A program made the position numbers and the translations under genes. A stretch of 64,000 bases of DNA from Ceratothoa steindachneri (Eukaryota > Arthropoda > Malacostraca > Isopoda > Cymothoidae), in assembly GCA_963969495.1 (NCBI GenBank), contig OZ018321.1:196271126-196335125 (forward strand), in the 5' to 3' direction. The notes beneath the pieces are model-generated. The model had not been told where the DNA came from. It made no database searches and was given only the letters and a program-made list of their open reading frames with translations. Positions 24,721-36,450 of the stretch are shown one piece after another. Numbering within the stretch: position 1 is the first letter of the stretch; each line of letters begins with the position of its first letter.

Positions 24721-26675
24721 GGCCAGATCTCATATTGAGCGTTTTACTTGCGCACTTCGTGAAATTGGCTAAAGCCGTACTAAACCCGCTTTCTCTTTGT
24801 ATTTTCCTGCTTTCTCTTATTACTTTCTTGTTTTCTCTTTGTACTAAACATGCTTTATTTTAGTACTTCCCAGGTTTCTCTTACTACATTTTACTTTCTC
24901 TCTCCCTAATTCTTTCTGTCCTTCGTGGTAGCTATTAAAAACGTACATAGTGCAGGTGGGACACATCAACGTAGTTTGCGTATTGTACTCTACTGGAAAA
25001 AAACTATATGGTGTGTGCCTTCCGATACCAGCGGCCCCTATTCAAGTTTAGTCACTGTTTGCAATACCTATCAGAATAGGGTATGGGTATTCTTCCTGCT
25101 TCACATACACGCTTAGAAAAATCAAGAAAGTACATGTAAACTTACGCACTTTCACATAGACACATCACTATACATCTTTTGGTAAAAATTGTCCATGTAC
25201 ACACACGTCTACACACTATTAAACGCACAAGAATACTCCATTTGGTAGTCTCAACAAGGCTTTTAGGAGTGATCGATTGGTTCAAAGTGACGCAATCTCT
25301 CCTCTTCACATTCCCTCTGCACGATCATTCGTTTAAAGCGAGAAGATTTGAAGTCATTTTTCTTGTAAGTCATTAACTCTATAACATCACACACCTTTCC
25401 ACTTTCTTAACCAACCCCTTACACTCCTTTTTTATCGAATACACCAACGTTAGTTTTTGTTTCTTAATGTTGAAAGGGAAAAAGTTCATACTTTTGAGTC
25501 GCACTCTTCAAAAAATTGTTCTGGGATCATAATCAGTCTTCGCGAGCCCATTATTCACTGTCAACTTAAACTGCTGTTGTTGGTTAATTCATCTTCCTTT
25601 CTAGGCTAAATTAAAAACGAAAATGCATAAAATATACCCAAATTACTCACAGTTTATGAATATATTGTTTTGACATGGTTGTTCGGAAAGGTTCTGAAAT
25701 ATGTCCCCGCGATCATTTGAGAATCTGATTTGCTGTAATTACGATCATAATGGCTACATTTTTTTTAGCTTCAGCTTCGCATCATTCACTTTTTATGTCG
25801 CGTGTGCTTAATCACTGGCGACTCTATATCTCACTATGTCGGTGGGTCTCTGTAAAGGCAAAACGAGGAACTAAGTTCTCTCGCCCCCAAAATACGAAAT
25901 ACATAGGTCCACAGGAAAGTGCTTAGATATCTGCGAGGGTATAATAGTACAATGTATGATTCATACGTATTAAATAAATACAGTGGACAAAAAGTTTATA
26001 TTAAATGCAATCTAAATGTATCAAATAAATACAGTGCACAAGCAGGTGCATTAAATATGTCACAGGATTAAACCACCAACGACAACACGTCGTTACAAAA
26101 TAATCACTGCTACTCCGGACAATCGGTACAGGAACGGAATATACCCCTCCGTCTTACGTTCATTATAAATATCTGTAGGTCTCGATAACGAGAACCTGAG
26201 AATGGGGCGTAAGATGAAAAGAAACAATACAAATACCGGTCACGGAATTAGCGAAGCAATACACGGATGGCGGTTGTCCTGGTAACGGGGAAAGTCGTAC
26301 GAGCCCAAGCATATTCCGACTTCCCGGTGAGAGCGAGAGACAAGAAATCGGCAGCTTGCAACCGGTACGGCGACAGAGGAAATAGCGACAGATGCTGGCA
26401 GGGGTGCAGATATCTGTAGGTGCTCGATGTATGAACTCCTAATCGGCTCTACTTCTAAGAGTCAGGGTGTCCTTATTTTTACCCGTCACCATGAGCGCTG
26501 ACGTGACGAAATTCAACCGTCTTTCAGTTCGTCGACCCGCGCTCCAGTCGCTATGGCGTACACTAGGTAGTAGGTTATCGAGCCGCGCTTCCCAGGAGTT
26601 ACGAAGTAAGTTACAAAGGGGTCGCAAAGCACGTGGTAGGTTATCCTTACACCCGAATTTTGCTATTTCTTTGTT
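24721..26675. other. spacer, nothing named
   Basis: Pyrimidine-rich at 24790-24920. A direct repeat (AAATAAATACAGTG) occurs at about 25972 and 26024. 26100-26640 is GC-richer with overlapping short frames on both strands but no recognisable product; an LTR or other element is possible but not shown. Confidence 0.4.
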
Positions 26676-26850
26676 TTAGTAATAACATTGTAACTATTCG
26701 CCCGATTCTAACAGAATTTGAAACCCTTATGTTGTTTTAAATTCCCTTTCGAATAATTGCCAAGGTCTTCCCAAGTTTAGCCCTAGAATGATTTTTATTT
26801 TAACAAATAATATCATAACTATTTGGCCGATTCTAACGAAGTTTTAGGAA
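26661..26850. repeat. ~125-bp repeat, two units
   Basis: Units are marked by AATAACATTGTAACTATTCG at 26681 and a diverged copy at about 26805, each followed by GATTCTAAC, a TTTGAAACCC-like block and ATTGCCAAGG. They match three more units at 27.75-28.13 kb. Confidence 0.8.
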
Positions 26851-27735
26851 GAGGGCACAACCCCTATTGGTTTTAATCCTTTTCGTCACGAAAGGTGGTT
26901 TTATTTTGGTGTTAAGAAAATACCCCATGGCGCTGATATTCGATCAGAGCTCTAGCTTTCATCCTTGTCTTCCCCGCAAGTGTTTGGCAAAAGCATTTCT
27001 TGAGACCAAGCTGCCATACAATCGGTCTCTACCTTTGTTTGGGGGTAATTTATAGTTATATCCTTCACAATTTTATGCATTAAAAATTTTATCGATAAGT
27101 TCACTTCACGCGATCCCACTTACCCAACTACTAGCCACTTAATTCTAGTAGCACTCTAACACACAACTCCATGTGACTTTAATTCACTATTATTTCTTTC
27201 ATTTCGCCGAATAAAAATTAAAACCAATAAGCTGGTAATGTCTCCATTTCACTAAACCTTTTCACTCCATTTCATTGCATTTGATTCCCAACAGTAACTA
27301 ATCCTTGCTTCGTTGTTCTATACCATGCTATTTTTCCCAAATGCAATCCACCATTTTTTTTCATTAGGAGAAAAATGAATTGTAACCTATGCAATCACAC
27401 CTTTGAGAAACCCCTTCATTTCACTAATTTTTACTTGCCGCACTCCAAACCTCTTTAAGGTTTAAGTGAATGTAACACGCTAAACAATCACATTACAATC
27501 TACTATCTATTTCACCTCTACAAACAATAATTACCTTTTAACAGTTTTGAAATACTAGCTATAAGCATTCTCTACCTTCAGTTTAAGTTACATTTCTCTC
27601 AGTTTACTGGACTCCCACACAAAACTTCATCTAGTCCACTTTTATTTTTATTTCTTTAGTTAGTGTTAAGCGAACTTTTTGTCATGGGCGACCCTTCATC
27701 TACTATGTCGGTCGGTCGGTCGGTCGGTCCACGTT
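26851..27735. other. spacer between the two repeat clusters
   Basis: No gene recognised. It ends in a short GGTC microsatellite (five units, 27710-27729) directly before the second cluster. Confidence 0.5.
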
Positions 27736-28135
27736 TTGCTATTTTTATTTAGTTAATAACATTGTAACTATTCGGCTGATTTTAACGAAATTCGAACCCT
27801 TTACGTTGTTTTACATTCTCTTTCGAATTATATAATTGCCAAGTCATCTTATGTTTAGCCCAGGAATTATTTTATTTTGACAATAACATTATAACTATTT
27901 GGCCGATTCTAACAAAATTTGAAACACCTATGTTGCTTTTTTAAATTCGCTTTCAAAAAGTATAATTGCCAATGTCCTCCCAATGTTAGCCTAGGGAATC
28001 GTTTGTTTTGGCAATAAAATCATAACTATTCAGTCGATTCTAACGTATTTTGAAACCATTTTGTTGTTTTACATTCTCCTTCAAATGATATTATTGTCAA
28101 AGTCCTCCCAAGGTTATTCCAGGAATTACTGAACG
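27736..28135. repeat. ~125-bp repeat, three units
   Basis: Markers of the AATAACATTGTAACTATT type lie at 27755, 27882 and 28012, giving spacings of about 127 and 130 bp. Both clusters are entered through TTTGCTATTT and a T-rich stretch, so they share a common start. Confidence 0.82.
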
Positions 28136-29422
28136 TTTTGAAGGTCGTAAGGACATAAATCAGAATAAGTGAAAGCACGCGACCTTTAGTCAGCAGAACT
28201 TGTTTTATAGTCGTGCTGCTCGCTTTATACTTACTATTTAGTCAGGTTTAATACACATAAGGTATCTGGATCTACAGTTAACCGTGTGATTCACACCACT
28301 TTTATGGATCCAGACTACAGGTCACGACCGCAACCCAAGTCAGTAATGGAGACTCCATCCAGCGACTGAGCATACACCCCAATAGACCTAATTGGTTCAA
28401 AATCAAAGCGATATTTGCTTTCAGCTTGGCAATACTATATCACCTTGAGCTATATTCTGCACGGAATAATTTTCGATCACGTAATATGAATCGTTGTTCT
28501 CCTTCATCATGCAAGATGCCAGTTCCAGGTTCGTTTGTCCTCGACTTGAGTAATCGCTTCTCCCTCTTCACAAAAGTTTTATTTATTTCGACAAAATAGA
28601 CTTGCAACTTATGTCTTCACAACTTCTTAATTTGACCCAACTTTCTACTATCTTCAATCCCACTTTCCTAAAGCCAGTATGAAGCTTAACTTTGGCTTCG
28701 CTGCCAAATACCGTGAATATTTATTTCATTAGGGCCAACACGAATTACAACTTATGGATTTGGTACCTTTCACTTATAAGTAAACCCGTCATTTCACACA
28801 TTCACTCTTGTCACATTCCAAATACAAACCGAAACTTACCTAGTTTTAATACATCCTAGCACACCACTCTTTCTCATTAAAGTCTGCTAAATATTTTAAT
28901 TATTTCTACAGAGAAACCTAATGCATTCGCACATTTTCGCTTAAAACAAACTCTTCATTTCATTCAATCTAGCTTTTCCCTTTGCAAACCACTAATTGTT
29001 GTTTCGTTGTAAATACCACTCCATTTCACTCACTCCACTATATCTCATATTCAAATGAATAAAAATCGGTACTTAAGAAGTGGCAAAAGAATGCTTAAAT
29101 TATTTACTCACCTTAAGTAAACCTTTCAATTCATTCATTCTTACTTTCCAAACTTTTGGATGTCTAGCGTTGTTGCTCTTTTTCACACGATGTTATCTCA
29201 TCTCAATACATAACTTCTCATTTAAAAAAGGGGAAATTCATGAGTTGAAGATTTTTGATTTGAAAAAAAAATACTCCTCTCATTTATGCCTTTCTTACTA
29301 TAAACTACTAAACCTAATTTCATTCAATCTAATAACCAATCCATCTCACTCTTTTTCCCTTCTTTTATTTAAACAGACAAGAATTGCAACCTATCTTTTC
29401 TCGAATATCCATTTCGAACAAA
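28136..29422. other. AT-rich spacer
   Basis: No motif recognised. The 136-codon frame at 29080-29490 is of low-complexity composition and overlaps the LTR, so I do not call it. Confidence 0.5.
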
Positions 29423-29427
29423 CCCTA

Positions 29428-30727
29428 TGTCGTAGAATGGACTCTCGACGATATACCATATATAACTATTCGTTGAGGGAACTTCTTTAATTATCTTTAG
29501 AGTGCGTGATTGTCTGGCAGGCCGATATTATGTAACTTTGATATGCTAAGAAGTGGAACTGAGCTGAAGGATAATAATATTGCTATCATTAATAAAATAG
29601 AGTTTTATTAATAATAACTACCAACAAACACAAGACGGAAAATATTGACATAAACAGAGAATGGAAAGGGTCGTGGGGGCTCGGGCTAATCCGAGGATTA
29701 AAGGATTTAAAAAGGGAAACAAATATAGAGTTAAAGGGATGGAATGGTTCGCTAAACCATTTAAAGCACAGGATAGAATTGACAAAAGGGTTAAGTACTC
29801 AAAGGTGACGTTTGGCTTACGTAACTTTATACTAGTGGTGCGGTGGAAGGTGACGTGAAGGAATTTTTGGTCCGCTGGCGAGTTCCAGCCGAAGGGGGGG
29901 ATAAGATGATCCTGACGCGGCGTCTTGGGAATGAGAACCGTTTCTCGACGAACGGCTTGAAGAACAATGGGTGTTCTACGTTGTTCTCTTCCGAACAACA
30001 GGAAGGGGGGTGTGAACCGTCTCTTGTCAACGGGCTCAAGAACAATGGCTGTTCTAATGTTGTTCTCCTCTGAACAACAAGGGGGAAGGGTGAGAACCGT
30101 TTTTTGGCGAAGGGCTCAAAAGAACAATGGCTGTTCTACGTTGTTCTCTTCTGAACAACAGGTGGGGGGGGGTGAGTAATGTCTCTTGTCTACGGGCTCA
30201 AGAACAATGGCTGTTCTAACGTTGTTCTCTTTCTGAACAACGAGGGGGAAGCCTTGAGGACTTGGCGTCACTAAAGGCTCGAACCTTTAGCACTCAAGGG
30301 ATATTGTCCTCCTTCTGGACAAGTGATGGTGAATCTCGAGGTCAAGGTCCCTTGGCGCACAAAGGGAGAGAGGTTCGTGGTGATGTTTCGCGACGAAAAT
30401 CTGGATCTCCAATCTGACCTTAGTGGTAAAGTTTCCATCTAAATAGTCGAGACACTCCCTTGGCGTGGGGGACAATGGAGCGAACTTCGAGGGAATGCAC
30501 AGCCGAGGCTGGGAACAATGCAAAATCTGCCCATAAGCCTAACTCAATCTGGCGAGGTCGGCGTATGGGGGCGAACGGGGGGAAGATAACCTCCTTGTTT
30601 AAACATTGACATCCGGTGACTGCGATAAAGCGCCAAGCTTCGAAGTGAAGATGCACGTGGGAGCATCGTGGTTTTAAATAATATGTGATAGGGGTTGAAA
30701 CTAACGCTGCTCATCCGTTCTATCACA
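29428..30727 (-). mobile_element. solo LTR (copy A)
   Basis: A 1300-bp unit begins TGTCGTAGAATGG and ends CTATCACA, and is flanked by the identical 5-bp duplication CCCTA (29423-29427 and 30728-30732). It is homologous, in the opposite orientation, to 39153-40507. TG...CA ends with short inverted termini and a 5-bp duplication are the signature of an LTR retroelement. No internal coding region accompanies it, so it is a solo LTR left by LTR-LTR recombination. Frames within it are spurious. Confidence 0.88.
29935..30250. repeat. four ~80-bp tandem units inside the solo LTR
   Basis: AACAATGG recurs at 29963, 30041, 30123 and 30203 (spacings 78, 82 and 80). Each unit carries GTTGTTCTCTT followed by GAACAAC, a small hairpin. 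The related LTR at 39.15-40.51 kb has only two such units (about 39635-39770). Confidence 0.9.
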
Positions 30728-30732
30728 CCCTA

Positions 30733-30981
30733 CACTTCATTCATCTCACTCTGACTTAGTAAAATTTTCCATATAATTAATTCAAGGGTTAACCTATTAT
30801 TTTTTATCATTTAGAACAGGTACAGGCAACCTGTTTTGATTCGCGGGACGTGCGCGGATCTTGAGAGAGATGGCGGCACGCAGCGCCTTCGACCAAATAT
30901 TGAAATGTGGCAATACGGTTATAGAAGCATTAGGTAATATTATAATGTATTAGGTTACAGGCGATTTTGATGCCCCCTATA

Positions 30982-31013
<32 letters not shown>

Positions 31014-31150
31014 AAAACATATTGATTCACCTTTTTAGAACCTCTTGTCTCTCGTTCTATGGGTCTTGTTTGTGGAGTGACCTTAGAGATTGCTCTTAGA
31101 GTTTCAGAGCCTTGTCTACTTTCCTAATGCTCAAACGTATTCTCAATTAT
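30733..31150. repeat. spacer with (TATC)n microsatellite
   Basis: Contains about eight TATC units at 30979-31013. Nothing else recognised. Confidence 0.7.
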
Positions 31151-31965
31151 TCAAAGCAGGAAAGTACCCATTAAGTATGCTTCAAGGAAATTTCCTAACA
31201 TTTCACCATTTCATATATAAAACCATATTAAACTTTGCATTCAAAGTTTACAATGCTTTCAGCCCTTGAGTTATTCCCATCAAGCGCTATCTACAGGATC
31301 ACTCCAGGACACTGTATGAGGCGAGAGAAATTGCTGAGAAATACTATAAGGTAGAAGATCTATTTGAAAATGATAGAATCCATTTTGTTCCTGCAAGGGA
31401 GGATACCCTTCGATAAATATTAATTCTCTAGAAGCTATTTCTTTATTTGTTTTCTTTTTGTTGTTTTGTTTTTTGCTATAGACCTGTAATCTCCCAAATC
31501 GAATTTAATAGTTATGCCCAGTAAGTATTAGTGATTATGTATTTGTATATTTTGTCATGTTATCATAATTGTAACTTTTTTAGTAGTATCATGAAATAAC
31601 TATGGGCAACCTATTGCAAAGTAATGTAATTATGTATATGTAGATATGTGTGAACGTATCTATATATATGTGCTTATGTTATTGTATGTATGTTTAAGCA
31701 AATGAAAACCTCCTCAACTATGGTGATAAACTTGTTTCTAAACTATATATCTTTAAAACGATTATATGTATTATAGTCTATTTTGTAAAAATCTAAAGTT
31801 GTAAAACCAATTCCTCAAAACTATGTAATTCATTTTACGAAATAAAAATATGTCTATCTATTTATCCATCTATTTATTTATCTATCTATCTATCCATCCA
31901 TCCATCAATCTATATATCTATCCACTTATCTATCTATCTATCTCCATCAATTTATCTATCAATCT
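31150..31965 (+). mobile_element. 3' end of an unclassified LINE with TATC-rich tail
   Basis: A short terminal coding block (YEAREIAEKYYKVEDLFEN, ending at a TAA near 31413) is followed by a 3' UTR and the tail AAATAAAAATATGTCTATC, which leads into a TATC repeat (31849-31965). The last 190 bp match 42286-42490, which has the same order and the same tail. Two insertions sharing a 3' end followed by simple repeat fit a LINE family. The coding block is too short for clade assignment. Confidence 0.6.
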
Positions 31966-32450
31966 AGTTCGACCTCGGAAACAATGCTGATGTCCTGAGG
32001 ATTGAGAAGGTCTTTCTCTCTCGATTTCACTGTCTTATGCGCAAATTTGGGAAAGTAAATCAAAAGATATTGATTCACCTTTTAAGAACTTCCTGCCTCT
32101 CATTCTATGTGTAATGTAAAAGTATTGCAGTAAGGCAATCATAATTATGCGTTTAAAAGGCTTTGAGGATGACTGTTTGCCAAAAATAGCCTTTCAACTG
32201 CATAATTACCATTGCGTTACAGCAATAATCTTTTTTTCAATAAATAAGGTGTGGCGAAGATGGAGAAAACAAAATTTCCATTCTCTTCGATAACCTGGGG
32301 GGGGGGGGACATTTGAAAAAGCAAATCGAAAAATAGCTCTTTGGCTATCTGAGAAAAGACATATTTTAAGTGTTACCTTCTCGTGTATGTGAGAAGAGCT
32401 CCTTCCGAGGGCTTTGAGGAAGACTGTGTCTGCCAAAAATAGCCTTTTAA

Positions 32451-32453
<3 letters not shown>
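31966..32453. other. spacer with a duplicated 46-bp segment
   Basis: 32159-32203 and 32409-32455 are near-identical (GGCTTTGAGGA..GACTG, GCCAAAAATAGCC, CCGCAT or CTGCAT). No gene recognised. Confidence 0.6.

Positions 32454-32544
<91 letters not shown>
32454..32544. repeat. (AT)n microsatellite
   Basis: An AT run of about 90 bp. YIYIYI frames over it are artefacts. Confidence 0.97.
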
Positions 32545-32547
<3 letters not shown>

Positions 32548-32934
32548 AAGGATGAACGAAAGAGACGTATAAAGGGAAATTCATTTCATTTTCGAGACCA
32601 AAGTCCCACTGACTTGGGCGGTTCCGCTGATGTGATTCCAGCTCAAGGAGGCGAAACTGCATTGGCAGTCTCACTTCAGCCATGTGGAGAAGCAAATTAG
32701 AAGAAGAAAAAGAAAAAGAATATAAGGAAGAAAAGCGACCTTAATGCAGCTCACCCTAGTGTAGAGGATTCAAGAGTTACTGGTACGCAAGGGAAAGTAG
32801 AAAGAGAAGAAGAGAAAAGAGAAACGGAAGAAGAGAAAACAAATAAGAAGAAGAAGAAAAAAAATTAAAATGTAGAGATACAAGAGGAAAGCGGCAAGTC
32901 GTTTCCGAGAGGAAAGACTAAGTCGCCTGCAGAC

Positions 32935-33585
32935 AAATGTGCAAGAGTCACCCTTATTGGTGATTCTCAAGTACGGGGCCTGCAGTCCCTGCTAGCGGCC
33001 CGCCTTCGCACTAGTGTGAAGGTAAGCTGCCTGCCAGGATGTGGTAACCACCACATCAGAGTTGAGGCTGAGAAATCACAGATTTCTGAGAGCTCAGTCG
33101 TTGCTCTGATGGTCAGTGGAAACGACCTCTATCTGAGAAGAGGTAGGGTAGGCCCTACAGATAAAATCATCCACACGGTCATGTGTGCCGTGGATGACTG
33201 TGGGCTGAAAACTCGAAAGCGTGTGGTAGTTGGGAGGCTCCCGAGGAGAGGTCCAACATGGACCGCTCACTCGATGAATGTCTTTTTATACCGCCGCCTG
33301 GCATATTTGTGTACGGCAGACGGGGTCTTTTTTGTGCACCCGTACTGCACCTTTTATGGTAGAAATGATCTCTACCAAAGGGATGGGGTACATCTTTCCT
33401 TTAAAGAAAAGGCTTTTCTGTCGAACATGATCCAGGATGTCGTAGAGAGGACCCAAAGGAGTATCCGGCTCAGAGTGAGGGCGGACGTACGCCAGTACGC
33501 CCGTGTCACTCCAGGAACGACCTTCTCAGAAGTCGCAAAGAGGGGTGCCTCGCCAACAAACAAGCCGGGAAACGAAAGAGCGTAG
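32935..33585 (+). pseudogene. CR1 ORF1: SGNH hydrolase (esterase)-like protein
   Basis: Upstream (32700-32880) is a Lys/Glu-rich basic region. The domain then shows the SGNH blocks in order: VTLIGDSQVRGLQSL (block I, GDS with the nucleophilic Ser, about 32948), MVSGNDLYL (block III with Gly and Asn, about 33110) and YQRDGVHLS (block V, DxxH, about 33375). The ATG at 33016 lies inside the domain, so the true start must be upstream, before the GDS motif. The frame runs to a TAG at 33583. CR1 and L2-like LINEs are known to carry an esterase in ORF1, thought to act in membrane or RNP interactions. All three catalytic blocks look intact here, unlike the damaged upstream basic region. Confidence 0.82.
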
Positions 33586-33599
33586 GGAGTCCTACAGTC

Positions 33600-36350
33600 G
33601 CGGACTCCCTGAAAGTTCTTCTGTTCAATGCGAGGTCAATCAGGAAGAAGTTTCCTGAGCTCCGTGGCCTCTGAGCGACGGAAGAACCCGAAATGGTAGC
33701 CATAACAGAATCGTGGATGAAAACCTCAAACCGTGACTTTGAAGGTGAATTCGCGGTTTCTGGCTACTAACTCTTCCACAAAGATAGGCCATACAGAGAG
33801 GGTGGCGGTGTAATTTTGTATGTCAAGGATACAATCAAATCTACGAGCTCTAACATTATATCCGATCACGAGCTTCTAGGCGTTGACCTAGAGATAGGTC
33901 CTGTCAGATACAGGACCCTGGTGCTTTACAGACCCCCTTCCCAACCCGTTGAGAAGGACAGAGAACTGTTTTAGCTGCTGGGTGAGGTTGTTCAAGGCAG
34001 AGTTTGCATCGTTATGGGCGACTTCAATAGACAAGTTGACTGGGAAACCAGAGCAGCCTGTGGCGAGAGCGCACTACTCCTGGAGTTCACCAACAACGAG
34101 TTCCTCAATCAATGGGTCAGAGAACCGACGAGAGGAGACAATATCCTTGACTTGGTCTTTACCTCTGAGGATGATATCGTTGAGGATGTCTCTGTAGGCG
34201 AAGAGCTTGGTGGCAGTGATCACCAGCTAGTTAGATTTACCGTCAAGATCCCGAAGGTAAGGTCGGTTGATAGTCAATCAAGGAAACTTGACTTGAGAAG
34301 AGCAGACTTTGCAAGCCTTCGTGTTAAGCTGACTGGTGTAAGGCTAGCGGTATGTGAAGAGTTTGAGGATTCGTGGAACAATTTAAAAAATAAGTTCATG
34401 AGTCTTCAATCAAGTTGCACCCCTCTGAAATGCCTCCGTCGGTCTTCTGTTCAACCAAAGTGGTTTAATCGAGAAATCGGCCAACTGCTTAGGGAGAAGA
34501 GAAATGCCTACCGGCGATCGAAGATCTCGAGGTGCCTTTGACGAGTACCACAGGCTAGCCAGGAGAGTGAAGTCCAGCATAAGCGCGGCTAAGCGTACTG
34601 AGGAACTCCGAGTGGCCAGACTCTGCAAGGAGAATCACAAGGAGTTCTTCGGCTTTGTAAATAGCCGTAAACCAATCCATCGTAGCATTGGGCCATTAGT
34701 GGACGAGGAGGGTGCATTAACTCAGTCAGATTCAGAAAATGCTAACCTTGTCAATGAATACTTCTCTTCAGTGTTTAATAAAGAGTGTGGTCACATCCCC
34801 CAGTCCACGGATTCCTACTCGTGGGGAAAGCTGAAGGCAATGGACTTCACCAAAGGAAAAATAAAGAAAAAGATCGCTAACCTAAAGACGAATAAGTCCC
34901 CTGGACTGGATGAGTTTCTATCCAAGGTGTTGAAGGAAGTGTGCGATGAAGTATTACGACATCTGTGCGTTATCTTTCACATGTCAATCCGGTCCGGATG
35001 CGTTCCTAGAGAGAGTGGCGTGAGGCGGAGGTGACTCCGATCTTCAAGAAAGGAGACCGCAGCCATCCGTCAAACTACCGACCTATCAGTCTGACATTGA
35101 TAGTCGGTAAACTCATGAAAAGCATGATGGTGGACAAAATGACGTCGTATTTAGAGTCATACCTGCTACTGAAGAGTTCCCAGCACGGCTTCCGAAGGCA
35201 ACGGTCATGCCTGACGAACCTTGTGGAATTCTTCCACTTCGTGTTCAGTGAGCACGATCGGGACGAAGCGGTGGATGTGGTGTAATTAGACTTTCAGAAA
35301 GCCTTTGATAAGGTACCACACCGCCGCCTTCTCCGGAAAGTGCGAGCGCTGGGCATAGACGAAAAAGTAGCCGGCTGGATCGAGAACTGGCTAAGTGGCA
35401 GACGGCAACGACTAGTGGTGAATGAACAGGCTTCTAAGTGGGTGCCCGTTACTAGCGGGGTGCCTGAAGGTTCTGTTCTGGGACCACTACTATTTATAAT
35501 CTACGTCAACGACATGGACGGTGACATGGTTGCCAAGATTTCCAAATTTGCCGACGATACCAAGCTTAAAATGAACGTTGCAAAGGATGGAAATACTGCC
35601 TGCCTGCAGGAAGATCTTGTGAAGATTAAGGAGTGGTCGGACACGTGGCAAATAAATGCCTTTTAACGTGAACAAATGCAAACTGATGCATATCGGCCAC
35701 AGAAACCCCCAATCTCAGTATATCCTCAAGGGCACTGCTCTTAAATCGAGTGACACTGAGAAGGACTTAGGTGTAACTATCACTAGCGACCTCGAGTTCT
35801 CGAAACAGTGCATCAAGGCAGAAAAGAAAGCTTAAAGGATGTTAGGCTACATAAAGCGCCAGTTTGGAACCATAACAAGGAGATAGTACCTTGTCTGTAC
35901 AACCCCCTCGTTCGGCCACACCTGGATTATGCAATACAATTTTGGAGCCCTTCGTTTCGAAAGGACATCGCAAGCTAGGGCAACCAAACTGATTCACTTT
36001 ATCCGACATAAAAGTTATGAGGATAGAATAAGGGAATTAGATCTGTTCTCGCTGGAAACCCGTAGACTGCGTGGTCAGCTCATCGAAGTTTTCAAAATAC
36101 TTCGAGGGTTCGACAATGTTGACTACCGGGATATTTTCACACTGAGTGAGAACAGAACGCGCAATCACGGCTTCAAACTTGAACTGAAGCGTTACAACCG
36201 CAATCTGTGTTGAAGTTTTTCACCTACAGTATCTCTGGTAAGTGGAACGCACTTCCAGTGGAAGTTGTCAACAGCAAATCTGTTGACCAGTTCAAGTCAG
36301 GACTAGACAAAGTCTTGAAAAGTGGCTGTTTAGGGACGCAAAACAATTTA
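33600..36350 (+). pseudogene. CR1 ORF2: AP endonuclease and reverse transcriptase
   Basis: Endonuclease: LKVLLFNARSIRKKFPEL (33611), ITESWMKT (33706), VIMGDFNRQVDW (34010, catalytic GDFN) and GGSDHQLVRF (34210, SDH). Linker: PKWFNREIGQLLREKRNAYR. RT: NKSPGLDEF (34890), SNYRPISLT (35070), SQHGFRRQRSC (35178), DFQKAFDKVPH (35290, first catalytic Asp), TSGVPEGSVLGPLLFIIYVN (35452) and FADDTKL (35547, catalytic box). C-terminus: RMLGYIKRQFGT and LFSLETRRLRGQLIEVFKI. Lesions include stops near 33673, 33768 and 33972, frameshifts near 34520, 35020 and 35660, a TAA at 35283, and stops near 35835 and 35885. The enzyme would nick the target and reverse-transcribe the element RNA. Confidence 0.9.
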
Positions 36351-36450
36351 GCAGCCATGTGCCTGCTCGATTGCTAGTCCAAAGGTACCCTCTTTGAATG
36401 GACCGTAAGGTCTCCTAGGGTACTTTCGTTCCTTGTAACTCCTTGTAACG

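Larger units (their letters stand above)
32700..36450 (+). mobile_element. CR1-type LINE, nearly full length
   Basis: ORF1 with an SGNH-esterase-like domain (32935-33585) is followed by ORF2 with endonuclease and RT (33600-36350) in the same orientation. The 3' end is near 36448, after the repeated CCTTGTAACT. It directly abuts a Penelope-like element. Several frameshifts make it inactive, but it is among the youngest-looking elements in the window. Confidence 0.88.

Noticed and set aside
29080..29490. 136-codon plus-strand frame
   Set aside because: It straddles the solo LTR boundary and has low-complexity composition without motifs.
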